From contig NZ_QDKQ01000064.1 in NCBI RefSeq assembly GCF_003116815.1, forward strand, positions 88,133 through 152,132: 64,000 nt of DNA, read 5' to 3'. Both the position numbers and the translations under genes were made by a program. Position 1 is the stretch's first letter. Every line of letters starts with the position of its first letter. Positions 10,785 to 18,619 of the stretch are shown piece after piece. Origin of the DNA: Caulobacter endophyticus. Its GTDB lineage: Bacteria > Pseudomonadota > Alphaproteobacteria > Caulobacterales > Caulobacteraceae. The notes under the pieces are model-generated. The model searched no databases, was not told where the DNA came from, and saw only the letters and a program-made list of their open reading frames with translations.

Positions 10785-11693
10785 ATGTCCCTGATCGGTG
10801 AAAAGCCGGCCCCCATCCCGGCCGGCGGCAAAAGCGAGCACATCAAGGACGGAACCGACGCCAGCTTCCTGGCCGACGTCATCGAGGCCTCGAAGACACA
10901 GCCGGTCATCGTCGACTTCTGGGCCACCTGGTGCGGCCCCTGCCGCCAGCTGACCCCGGCGCTGGAAAAGGTGGTCACCGCCGCCAAGGGCGCGGTCAAG
11001 CTGGTCAAGATCGACGTCGACAAGAACCCGGGCTTCGCCGGCCAGCTGCGCGTGCAGTCGATCCCCACCGTCTACGCCTTCGTCGACGGCCAGCCGGTGG
11101 ACGGCTTCCAGGGCGCCCTGCCCGAAAGCCAGATCCAGCAGTTCGTCGAGCGCATCTCGGGACCGCCGGCCGCCGGCGCCGTTGACGAACTGCTGGCCAT
11201 GGCCAAGGAGAGCCTGGACGTCGAGGACCGGGGTGGCGCGGCCCAGGCCTTCGCCCAGGTGCTGCAGATGGAGCCCGACAACATCAAGGCGCTGGGCGGT
11301 CTGGCTCGCGTCTACCTGGCGGGGGGCGACCTGGAGCGCGCGGCCGAGATCGCCGACATGGCCCCGGCCAACGCCAAGGACCCGGACCTGGAAAGCGTGC
11401 GCGCGGCGCTGAAGCTGGCCGAAGCCGCTCCGTCCGAGACCGCCGCCTTCGAACAGCGCCTGGCCGCCGACGCCGACGACCACGAGGCCCGGCTCGAACT
11501 GGCCAAGGCCCTGGCCGGCGCCGGCCGGCTGGACGAGGCCAGCGACCAGCTGCTGACCATCATCCAGCGCGATCGCACCTGGAATGACGACGCCGCCCGC
11601 AAGCAGCTGCTGACGGTGTTCGAGGCGGCCGGTCCGACCTCGGAAGTCGCCAAGCAGGGCCGCAAGCGCCTGTCGTCGATCCTGTTCAGCTAG
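10785..11693 (+). CDS. cnoX: Chaperedoxin CnoX (thioredoxin-TPR, YbbN family)
   Basis: The 302-residue protein has an N-terminal thioredoxin domain (about residues 25-135) with a complete WCGPC active site and the cis-proline in SIPTV, followed by TPR-like repeats. This is the CnoX/YbbN layout: a holdase that hands substrates to GroEL/ES and DnaK. E. coli CnoX lacks the redox pair, whereas the alphaproteobacterial form keeps CXXC and acts also as a thioredoxin; this gene matches the latter. The chosen ATG (MSLIGEKPAP) removes an unlikely upstream extension. Confidence 0.9.
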   Translation: MSLIGEKPAPIPAGGKSEHIKDGTDASFLADVIEASKTQPVIVDFWATWCGPCRQLTPALEKVVTAAKGAVKLVKIDVDKNPGFAGQLRVQSIPTVYAFVDGQPVDGFQGALPESQIQQFVERISGPPAAGAVDELLAMAKESLDVEDRGGAAQAFAQVLQMEPDNIKALGGLARVYLAGGDLERAAEIADMAPANAKDPDLESVRAALKLAEAAPSETAAFEQRLAADADDHEARLELAKALAGAGRLDEASDQLLTIIQRDRTWNDDAARKQLLTVFEAAGPTSEVAKQGRKRLSSILFS

Positions 11694-11788
11694 GGCGCGT
11701 CGGGCGAAGGTGTCGCCCCGCGCGCTCCAACCCTGAGGAAACCCCGGCGCGGTCACGCGTTCAGAACAGTCCAGTCAAGGAGGCCGCC

Positions 11789-12444
11789 ATGCCGGGCGTA
11801 TACCGGAAGACCCTCGACCTGCCGCTGGTCATTCCCGTCTTTCCTCTGGACGGGGTGCTGCTGCTGCCCGGCGGGCAGCTGCCGCTGAACATCTTCGAGC
11901 CGCGCTACCTGAACATGCTCGACGACGCCATGTCGGGCGAGCGGATGATCGGCATGGTCCAGACCCGGCCGGGCGGCGACGCCACGCGGCCGGCGCTGGC
12001 CCCTATCGGCTGCGCGGGACGGGTGACCAGCTTCGCCGAGACCAGCGACGGCCGCTACCTGATCACCCTGACCGGGGTAGCGCGGTCCGGCTGGGCGAGG
12101 AATTGCCGACTCAGACCCCCTACCGCCAGGTGCGGGCCGACTTCGCGCCCTACGACCTGGATCTCCGCGAGGACCAGCAAGAGCCTGTCGGCGATTCCGC
12201 GCCGCTGCTGAACGCCCTGCGCCGCTATCTCGACCACCGCGGCCTGGCCATCGACTGGAGCGAGGCCCAGGCTGCGCCGTCAGACGCCCTGATCAACAGC
12301 CTGGCCATGGCCCTGCCGTTCGATCCGCTGGAGAAGCAGGCCCTGCTCGAAGCCCGTACGATCGCCGACCGCCGCAGCACCCTCGTGGCGCTGCTGGAGA
12401 TCGACGCGGCCCAGGACGACGACGAGCCGCCGTCGGTGCAGTAG
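11789..12444 (+). pseudogene. LON substrate-binding-domain protein, broken by a 1-base frameshift
   Basis: The first frame (11789 to about 12085) encodes the start of a LON N-terminal-like domain: VIPVFPLDGVLLLPGGQLPL, FEPRYLNML, IGMVQTRPG and GRYLITLTGVAR. It then turns to unrelated residues ending at 12211. The correct continuation (EELPTQTPYRQVRADF onward, to DDDEPPSVQ) lies in the next frame up to 12444. Adding one T in CGGTCCGG near 12086 restores ARFRLGEELPTQ and a single 218-residue protein. Freestanding LON-domain proteins of this size are common in alphaproteobacteria, of unclear function. It is either a real pseudogene or a base-call error. Confidence 0.85.
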
Positions 12445-12461
12445 AGCGCGGCGGAGATGCC

Positions 12462-12570
12462 CTGCGTCCTTCGAGGCGGGCCAAGGCCCGCGCCTCAGGA
12501 TGAAGGTTGTTTCAGTGCAATGACGTCTTCATCCTGAGGTGCGAGGCGCAGCCGAGCCTCGAAGGACGCA
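12462..12570. repeat. Dispersed intergenic palindromic repeat, family C copy 1
   Basis: The left arm reads TGCGTCCTTCGAGGC...CTCAGGATGAA and the right arm is its reverse complement TTCATCCTGAGG...GCCTCGAAGGACGCA, about 35 bases each around a short centre. A second copy is at 47592-47697, also after the end of a gene. The RNA would fold into a long imperfect hairpin. Confidence 0.8.
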
Positions 12571-12587
12571 TGGCGCGGACGCGCCGC

Positions 12588-12992
12588 CTACGGCTTCACT
12601 GCATCCCAGGCGGCCACCTGATAGCCGTTTTCCGACAGGCATTGGGCGACGGCAGCCTTGTGGCGCTCATCATAGGCCGCGCGCTGGCTCTTGGTGCCCT
12701 TGGCCTTGTCGTAGGGCACCTTCAGGACGAGGCCCGTCGGACCCGGCTGCAGATCGCGAGCCGTGGCGCTGGCGGGGTGAACCTTGAAGCCGCTGGTCTT
12801 GCCCGCGCGCACCTCGTCGCGGCACGAGGCGAAGGTGCTGGCGAAGGCCTTCTCGTCGCTGGCCCCCGCCGACAGCCGCGGGCTGTAGGCGTTTTCGGCG
12901 CCCATAGAGCCGCCCATGGAGCCGCAAGCGGCCAGGGTCAGGGTGCTGGTGGCCACGGCGGCGGCCAAGAAGGTCCGTTCGATGACGGTCAT
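12588..12992 (-). CDS. Small lipoprotein of unknown function
   Basis: The 134-residue precursor has a signal ending in the lipobox LAAC (Cys23), followed by a Gly/Ser/Met linker and a compact domain with two cysteines (ASCRDE and AQCLSE). It should be anchored to a membrane facing the periplasm. I do not recognise a family. It is divergent from the Trm112-like gene, and its 3' end lies just beside a family C repeat. Confidence 0.7.
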   Translation of the reverse strand: MTVIERTFLAAAVATSTLTLAACGSMGGSMGAENAYSPRLSAGASDEKAFASTFASCRDEVRAGKTSGFKVHPASATARDLQPGPTGLVLKVPYDKAKGTKSQRAAYDERHKAAVAQCLSENGYQVAAWDAVKP

Positions 12993-13059
12993 GTGGCTAT
13001 CCGGGATCGTTGTTATCGCTTCTGCGACAACCGCGAGCCTGCGCGAGAGGTTCCGGTAC

Positions 13060-13082
13060 GGGGTTTCCCATTTGGAAACCCC
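13060..13082. promoter_or_regulatory. Perfect 9-bp hairpin just upstream of the Trm112-like gene
   Basis: GGGGTTTCC and GGAAACCCC flank a 5-base loop and end 16 bases before ATG 13099. No T-tract follows. It could be an operator or a leader hairpin in the divergent control region. Confidence 0.4.
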
Positions 13083-13098
13083 GATCTAGAACAGCGCC

Positions 13099-13305
13099 AT
13101 GACCGCCGCTCCTCCGCCCCCGCCCGTCGACGTCGATCCGCGCCTGCTGGAGGTGCTGGTCTGCCCGGTGACCCGCGCGCCGCTGTTCTACGACCGCGCC
13201 CGCGGCGAGCTCGTCAGCCACACGGCCAAGCTGGCCTATCCGATCCGCGACGGTGTGCCGATCATGCTGCCGGAAGAAGCCCGCAGCCTGGCGGACGGGG
13301 AGTAG
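13099..13305 (+). CDS. Trm112-family protein
   Basis: The 68-residue protein matches the small bacterial Trm112/YcaR family: LLEVLVCPVTRAPLFYD, then AYPIRDGVPIML. The usual zinc cysteines are mostly lost, with only one Cys left in CPVT, as in many bacterial members. Trm112 in eukaryotes and archaea activates methyltransferases; the bacterial role is not well defined. It ends directly beside a family B repeat that separates it from the convergent UbiH-type gene. Confidence 0.85.
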   Translation: MTAAPPPPPVDVDPRLLEVLVCPVTRAPLFYDRARGELVSHTAKLAYPIRDGVPIMLPEEARSLADGE

Positions 13306-13307
13306 AA

Positions 13308-13398
13308 CCCCTCCGGCCCTACGGGCCACCTCCCCCAACGAGGGAGGATTTGGATGCCCCGTCTGGGGGAGCTGTCGCGAAGCGACTGAGGGAGGCCT
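13308..13398 (+). repeat. Dispersed intergenic repeat, family B copy 1
   Basis: The element runs CCCCTCCGGCCCTACGGGCC...GGGGGAGCTGTCGCGAAGCGACTGAGGGAGGCCTA. It contains two nested inverted repeats. Related copies are at 50347-50450 and, reversed, at 61009-61107. Its right end overlaps the TAG stop codon of the minus-strand UbiH-type gene. Confidence 0.85.
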
Positions 13399-14647
13399 AA
13401 AGCGCCGTCCCGCGCAAAAGCTTGGGTAGATCGCCCACCCCGCCGCCGGCCTCATGCATGAAGAACCGGCGCGCTGGCGCGATGCGGTTGACCGCCGCCA
13501 TGCCGATCCCGCGCGCCGCGCGCAGAAGCGGGTTGTCGTTGGAGAACAGCCGCACGAAGCCGTCGAAGGCCAGGGCGTTGGTGACGTTGTCGAACCGGCG
13601 CCAGCGGGCGTAGCGCTCCAGCGTCGCCTCGGCGCCGATGTCCTCGCCGTTGCGGATCGCCTCGACCACCACCTCGGCCAGGGCCGCGGCGTCCTTGAGG
13701 CCAAGGTTCAGCCCCTGGCCGGCGATCGGGTGCACGCCGTGGGCGGCGTCGCCGATCAGGGCCAGGCGCGGCGCGGTCAGGCGCTCGGCCAGCGACAGCG
13801 ACAACGGATAGACGAACACCGGCCCGGCCATCTCGACCTGCCCCAGGAAGTCGCCGAAGCGGCGCATCAGGTGGGCGTGGAAGGCCTCGGGGCTGGCGTG
13901 GCGCAGCGCCTCGCCGCGGGCGGTGCTCTCGGTCCAGACCAGGCTGGCGCGGTTGTCGGTCAGCGGCAGGATGGCGAAAGGGCCGCTGGGCAGGAAATAT
14001 TCATGCGCCACGCCCTCGTGCGGGTGCTGCATCTTCACCGTGGCGACGACGCCGCTCTGGCCATAGCCCCAGCCGATGTCGCCGATGCCGGCCGCCTTGC
14101 GCAGGGCCGAGTTGCGCCCTTCGGCGCTGACCGCCAGCGGCGCGCTCAGCACCCGGCCGTCGGCGAGCGTGACACGCGCGCCAGAAGCGTCGACCTCCAG
14201 GCCCTTCGCGCCGGCCGGGGCGATGACCTCGATGCCCTTTTCGATGGCGACCATGGACAGGGCCGCGCGGATCTGGCGGTTCTCGATCAGGTAGCCCAGA
14301 GGCTCGCCTTCCGAGCGGTCGGCGATCTCGCCGCTGTCGAAGCGCAGGAAGAAGGGCGAGGGCTTTCCGGAAGCCGCGCCCGGCGCCTTGCCGTCGGTGA
14401 CCAGGATCTGCTCGATGCGCTGGGCGTGGGGCGCCAGGGCCTCGCCAGCGCCGATCGCCCGCCATTGGCGAAACGACGAGTACGCAATGGCCGACGAGCG
14501 GCCGTCGAAGGTCGGCGCCAGCTGAGCGTCGAAGGGCTGCGGGTCGACCAGCAGCGGCCTGACGCCGCCGGAAGCGAGGGCGAGCGCCAGGGTGGTTCCG
14601 GCCATGCCGGCCCCGGCGATGATGACGTCGGCGTCGTGCTTGCGCAT
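13397..14647 (-). CDS. UbiH/UbiF-family FAD-dependent hydroxylase
   Basis: The 416-residue flavoprotein starts MRKHDADVIIAGAGMAG, with the GXGXXG dinucleotide fold at once, and carries the second FAD motif GDAAHGVHPIAGQGLNLGL, typical of UbiH/UbiF/COQ6 mono-oxygenases that hydroxylate the ubiquinone ring. Which ring position it acts on cannot be told. I use ATG 14647 because upstream sequence in frame is low-quality extension. It is divergent from asd. Confidence 0.88.
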   Translation of the reverse strand: MRKHDADVIIAGAGMAGTTLALALASGGVRPLLVDPQPFDAQLAPTFDGRSSAIAYSSFRQWRAIGAGEALAPHAQRIEQILVTDGKAPGAASGKPSPFFLRFDSGEIADRSEGEPLGYLIENRQIRAALSMVAIEKGIEVIAPAGAKGLEVDASGARVTLADGRVLSAPLAVSAEGRNSALRKAAGIGDIGWGYGQSGVVATVKMQHPHEGVAHEYFLPSGPFAILPLTDNRASLVWTESTARGEALRHASPEAFHAHLMRRFGDFLGQVEMAGPVFVYPLSLSLAERLTAPRLALIGDAAHGVHPIAGQGLNLGLKDAAALAEVVVEAIRNGEDIGAEATLERYARWRRFDNVTNALAFDGFVRLFSNDNPLLRAARGIGMAAVNRIAPARRFFMHEAGGGVGDLPKLLRGTAL

Positions 14648-14873
14648 GGCGTGGGTATGCGCCCGCGCCGGGCGTGCTGTCCAGTTGGACGAAGCGTCCG
14701 ACGGGCCCTTAGGGAGCCGCCTCGGCCTCGCCATATAGGCAAAGCAAGATTTTTCCTCCAGACGCGGCCATCCGCCGCTGCGTTTGCAAAACCATGCCCT
14801 TGCCTACCCGCGTTACGAGGCGTAACGGGACGGCGCATTTCCCCTTGTCGGGGCTGAAAGATTGGAGACTGCG

Positions 14874-15902
14874 ATGGGTTACCGGGTCGCCGTGGTCGGC
14901 GCCACGGGCAACGTGGGCCGCGAGATGTTCAACATCCTCGAGGAAGTTAAATTCCCCGTGGAGAAGATGCACGCCATCGCCTCGCGCAAATCCATCGGCA
15001 CGGAGGTCTCGTTCGGCAGCCAGATCCTCAAGTGCGAGGACCTTGAGCAGTTCGACTTCTCCAAGGTCGACATCGTGCTGATGAGCGCCGGCGGCTCGAT
15101 CTCGGCCGCCTGGGGCGAGAAGATCGGCGCGGCCGGTCCGATCGTGATCGACAACTCCAGCCACTTCCGGATGGACCCGGACGTGCCGCTGGTGGTGCCG
15201 GAAGTGAATCCGGACGCCGTCAACAGCATCCCCAAGAACATCATCGCCAACCCCAACTGCTCGACCGCCCAGCTGGTGGTGGCGCTGAAGCCGCTGCACG
15301 ACGAGGTGCCGATCAAGCGCGTGGTGGTGTCGACCTACCAGTCGGTTTCCGGCGCGGGCAAGGAAGGCATGGACGAGCTGTGGGACCAGACCAAGGGCGT
15401 CTTCGTCCTGGGCGCGCCCGAGCCCAAGAAGTTCACCAAGCAGATCGCCTTCAACGTCATTCCCCACATCGACGTCTTCATGGACGACGGCTTCACCAAG
15501 GAAGAGTGGAAGATGACCGTCGAGACCCAGAAGATCCTGGATCCGGCCATCCAACTGGTCGCCACCTGCGTGCGCGTGCCGGTGATGGTGGGCCACTCGG
15601 AATCGGTCAACATCGAGTTCACCGGTCCGCTGGACGAGGACGACGCCCGCGAGATCCTGCGCGACGCCGAAGGGATCGTGGTGGTCGATAAGCGCGAGAA
15701 CGGCGGCTACATCACGCCGAAGGAAAGCCAGGGCGAGTTCCCGGTCTACGTGTCGCGCATCCGCAAGGACCCGACCGTCGAGCACGGCATCGCCCTCTGG
15801 TGCGTCGCCGACAACCTGCGCAAAGGCGCGGCCCTGAACGCCGTGCAGATCGCCCAGCTGCTGCACGACAAGGGCCTGATCAAGCAGAAGACCCTGGCCT
15901 AA
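14874..15902 (+). CDS. asd: Aspartate-semialdehyde dehydrogenase
   Basis: The 342-residue enzyme reduces aspartyl phosphate to aspartate semialdehyde with NADPH, feeding lysine, diaminopimelate, threonine and methionine. It has the N-terminal Rossmann motif GATGNVGREM, the active-site cysteine in NPNCSTAQ, and the QSVSGAGKEG segment. ATG 14874 (MGYRVAVVG) lies eight bases behind a TTGGAGA ribosome site; the in-frame TTG at 14862 overlaps that site. A strong hairpin follows the gene. Confidence 0.97.
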   Translation: MGYRVAVVGATGNVGREMFNILEEVKFPVEKMHAIASRKSIGTEVSFGSQILKCEDLEQFDFSKVDIVLMSAGGSISAAWGEKIGAAGPIVIDNSSHFRMDPDVPLVVPEVNPDAVNSIPKNIIANPNCSTAQLVVALKPLHDEVPIKRVVVSTYQSVSGAGKEGMDELWDQTKGVFVLGAPEPKKFTKQIAFNVIPHIDVFMDDGFTKEEWKMTVETQKILDPAIQLVATCVRVPVMVGHSESVNIEFTGPLDEDDAREILRDAEGIVVVDKRENGGYITPKESQGEFPVYVSRIRKDPTVEHGIALWCVADNLRKGAALNAVQIAQLLHDKGLIKQKTLA

Positions 15903-15913
15903 GACGACTTCTC

Positions 15914-15947
15914 CCCGTCGTCCTTCCGCCAGAGGAGGGACGACGGG
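15914..15947 (+). terminator. Hairpin after asd
   Basis: A 10-bp stem (CCCGTCGTCC/GGACGACGGG) begins 12 bases after the asd stop codon. The T-tract is absent, as is common in GC-rich genomes. Confidence 0.6.
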
Positions 15948-16052
15948 AACGCCTTACGGCGAACCTTCGCACCCTCCAGAGCGCGGGCCCGCAAGATGTG
16001 GGCGGACAGCGGGATCCCTATCTGTCAGATCCCTCCGCGAAAGGTGCGGTCC

Positions 16053-16958
16053 ATGCCTCCCAGTCCGTCCACAGACGCGCGTTCGGCCTATCTCGCCGGC
16101 GTCGGCTGCTATCTGCTCTGGGGCTTCCTGCCCCTCTATTTCCATACCCTGTCGATCATGGGCGTCACCTCGTTCGAAATGATCGCGCATCGGACGCTAT
16201 GGTCGGTGATCTGGGCCGGGGGCCTCGTCCTGCTGGCCAGGCAGGGCGGCCAGGTGGGCGAGGTGCTGCGCCAGCCCAAGACCCTGGGCATACTGCTGCT
16301 CTCGACCCTGGCGATCTTCGGCAACTGGACGATCTACGTGCTGGCGGTGAACGCCGGCCGGGTGATCGAGGCCAGCCTCGGCTACTACATCAACCCGCTG
16401 ATGAACATGGCGGCCGGCGCCCTGCTGTTCCGCGAGCGCATGAGCGCCGAGGGCAAGGTCGCCATCGGCCTGGCCGCGATCGGCGTGGCCATCCAGACCA
16501 TCGCCCTGGGCCACCTGCCGCTGGTGTCGCTGGGCCTGGCGCTCAGCTTCTGCATCTATGCGATCCTCAAGAAGCAGGTGAAGGCCGACGCCCAGACGGG
16601 CCTGTTCATCGAGTGCGCCTATCTGGCGATCCCCGGCCTGCTCTATGTCTGGCATCTGCAGTCGACCGGCGCCGGGCACTTCACCCAGGACGCCCGCACG
16701 GCGATCTTGCTGCTGGCCGCCGGCCCCGCCACCGTCGTGCCCCTGGCCCTGTTCGCCTGGTCGGCCCGCCGCCTGCCGCTGAGCGCCATGGGCTTCCTGC
16801 AGTTCATCGCCCCGACCCTGCAGTTCCTGCTGGGCGTGTTCCTGGGCGAGGCCTTCACGCCGCTGCGGGCGCTGTCGTTCGTGTTCATCTGGCTGGGCGT
16901 GGCGGCCTTCGCCTACGGCGCCTGGAAGCGCACGCGAACGGCGCCAGCCGCCGCCTGA
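16053..16958 (+). CDS. rarD: RarD-type EamA-family membrane transporter
   Basis: The protein of about 301 residues has ten predicted hydrophobic helices in the EamA/DMT pattern and RarD signatures such as GCYLLWGFLPLYF, HRTLWS, NWTIYVLAVN and ASLGYYINPL. RarD proteins are inner-membrane permeases with a chloramphenicol-sensitivity link in some species; the natural substrate is not established. I start at ATG 16053 (MPPSPS); an ATG at 15996 in the same frame would add a non-hydrophobic leader. Confidence 0.88.
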   Translation: MPPSPSTDARSAYLAGVGCYLLWGFLPLYFHTLSIMGVTSFEMIAHRTLWSVIWAGGLVLLARQGGQVGEVLRQPKTLGILLLSTLAIFGNWTIYVLAVNAGRVIEASLGYYINPLMNMAAGALLFRERMSAEGKVAIGLAAIGVAIQTIALGHLPLVSLGLALSFCIYAILKKQVKADAQTGLFIECAYLAIPGLLYVWHLQSTGAGHFTQDARTAILLLAAGPATVVPLALFAWSARRLPLSAMGFLQFIAPTLQFLLGVFLGEAFTPLRALSFVFIWLGVAAFAYGAWKRTRTAPAAA

Positions 16959-16969
16959 ACCGTCACGGC

Positions 16970-16993
16970 CGACAAACGTTGGTCAATTTGTCG
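16970..16993. promoter_or_regulatory. Inverted repeat CGACAAA-N10-TTTGTCG
   Basis: Perfect 7-bp arms with a 10-base spacer lie in the 111-base gap between rarD and the next gene, about 77 bases upstream of ATG 17070. The spacing fits a dimeric repressor or activator site, or a short terminator for rarD. Confidence 0.4.
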
Positions 16994-17069
16994 CACCGCC
17001 GCTGGCCCTTAAGCCGGCGGCAAGACGCGCTGCGTCAGGTATGCCGACAGACTTGATGCTGGGGGAACC

Positions 17070-17399
17070 ATGTCCACGGAAACCATCACCACGCCCGATC
17101 TGGCCGCCGTGCTCGAGGCCCTGTCGGTCGAAATGTCGCTGGCCGCCGAGGCCTGCGGGCACCTCGACAGCGCTCTGGGCAAGATCCTCGAGAACACTCC
17201 ACCAGAGTCGCGCATGGCCGTGATGCAGGAGCTGCACACGGTCGATCACCTGGCCCAGCACATCACCGCCATCACCGACTTCACGGCCAAGCTGGTGCAG
17301 TCCGCTCCGGAAGGCGTGCCGCTGGCCGTGCAGGACGCCCTGTCGACCATCACCCTGGGCGCGGTGGCCGAACGCCTGAGAGGCCGGCTGGCGGTCTGA
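17070..17399 (+). CDS. Small helical cytoplasmic protein of unknown function
   Basis: This 109-residue protein has no signal or membrane segment and looks all-helical, with the acidic/hydrophobic pattern AVLEALSVEMSLAAEACGHLD and HTVDHLAQHITAITDF. It starts behind a good GGGGGAA ribosome site. The conserved-looking HTVDHLAQH stretch might suggest a four-helix phosphotransfer or metal-binding bundle, but that is inference and I do not recognise the family. It converges on a serine hydrolase gene. Confidence 0.7.
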   Translation: MSTETITTPDLAAVLEALSVEMSLAAEACGHLDSALGKILENTPPESRMAVMQELHTVDHLAQHITAITDFTAKLVQSAPEGVPLAVQDALSTITLGAVAERLRGRLAV

Positions 17400-17427
17400 T
17401 CAGCCCTGCGTCCTTCGACGCACGGCC

Positions 17428-18567
17428 TCATAGACTCGCGTACGCCGCCTTGATCAGGCTGACCGCGCGCGGATCGCCGATCAGTTCGTTGCCCTGGCGG
17501 TTCATCACGTAAGAGCCCGAGACGCCGCTCTTCGGATCGGCGAAGGCGCAGGAGCCGCCCCAGCCCGAATGGCCGAAGGCGTCGGCCGTCGGGCCGTAGA
17601 AGAAGTTGGGCGTGTTGCGCATGAAGCCCGCGCCCCAGCTGATCTGATAGGGCAGCACGAGGTCCTGGCCGGCGATGCGCTCGGCGCGGGCCTTTTCCAT
17701 CGTCTCCGGCGACAGGATCTTCACGCCGTCGAGCGTGCCGCCGCTGGCCAGGGCGCCCATCAGGCGGGCCAGGGAATGGGCGGTGGCGTGACCGTTGGCC
17801 GAGGGGATCTCGGCCCGGCGCCACTCGCCGGTGCCGCGGCCGCCGGGCGCGGCCCACTTGGTCATAAAGGCGGCCTTCACCGCGTCGTTGATCTCGCCGA
17901 ACTTCGGGAAGGCGGTCGGGCGCATCAGGTCGGCGCAGCGCGCATGCTCGCTGTCGGGCAGGCCGATCCAGATGTCGAGGCCCAGCGGCTGGGCCAGGTC
18001 CTCGCGAAGCGCCGTGCCCATGGTGCGGCCATCGACGCGGCGGAAGATCTCGCCGGCCGTGAAGCCGAACGTCACCGGATGGTAGCCGCTGGCCGAGCCG
18101 ATCGGCCACAGCGGGGCCATCGCCGCCAGTTTCACGGTCGTCGCCTCCCAGTCGAACCAGATGGCCGGGTCGACCTCGTCGAGGAAGCCGGACAGGCCGT
18201 CCTGGTGCGACATCACCTGGCCGACGGTGACGTCCTGCTTGCCGGCCTGGGCGAACTCCGGCCAGACGGAAGCGACGCTCGTGTCGTAGGTCAGCTTGCC
18301 CTGGTCGACCAGGCGCGCAACCAGCAGGGCTGCGATCGCCTTGGTGGTCGAGAACAGCGGGGTCAGGGTGTCGGGCCCGAAGGCGACCTGATGCTTGCGG
18401 TCCGCATAGCCGGCCATCAGGTCGACCACCACCTGGCCGTCGATCGCCAGGGTGAAGCGCGCGCCAAGCTCGCCGCCGCCCGGCGAGGCCGGATCGAAAT
18501 TGGCCTCGAAGGCTTCGTAGACCTGGGCGAACGGGGCGGGGCAGACGCCGGTGATGTCGAGGCTCAT
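17428..18567 (-). CDS. Beta-lactamase-family serine hydrolase (EstB-like)
   Basis: The 379-residue protein belongs to the class C beta-lactamase/esterase superfamily. It has the nucleophile motif STTK (SXXK), a tyrosine motif at SGYHP in place of YXN, and HSGWGG in place of KTG, which is the esterase (EstB/LovD) rather than penicillinase pattern. No signal peptide is visible, so it is probably cytoplasmic. The substrate is unknown. It is divergent from the hydroxyacid dehydrogenase with 52 bases between starts. Confidence 0.9.
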   Translation of the reverse strand: MSLDITGVCPAPFAQVYEAFEANFDPASPGGGELGARFTLAIDGQVVVDLMAGYADRKHQVAFGPDTLTPLFSTTKAIAALLVARLVDQGKLTYDTSVASVWPEFAQAGKQDVTVGQVMSHQDGLSGFLDEVDPAIWFDWEATTVKLAAMAPLWPIGSASGYHPVTFGFTAGEIFRRVDGRTMGTALREDLAQPLGLDIWIGLPDSEHARCADLMRPTAFPKFGEINDAVKAAFMTKWAAPGGRGTGEWRRAEIPSANGHATAHSLARLMGALASGGTLDGVKILSPETMEKARAERIAGQDLVLPYQISWGAGFMRNTPNFFYGPTADAFGHSGWGGSCAFADPKSGVSGSYVMNRQGNELIGDPRAVSLIKAAYASL

Positions 18568-18619
18568 GAAGTTTCGTCTAGCCCGCCGGGCCGGGGTTTG
18601 TCATCCGAAGGACAGTGCG

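Noticed and set aside
12462..12570. CRISPR-like repeat
   Set aside because: The repeated arms are a single inverted pair, not direct repeats with regular spacers. No cas gene is present.
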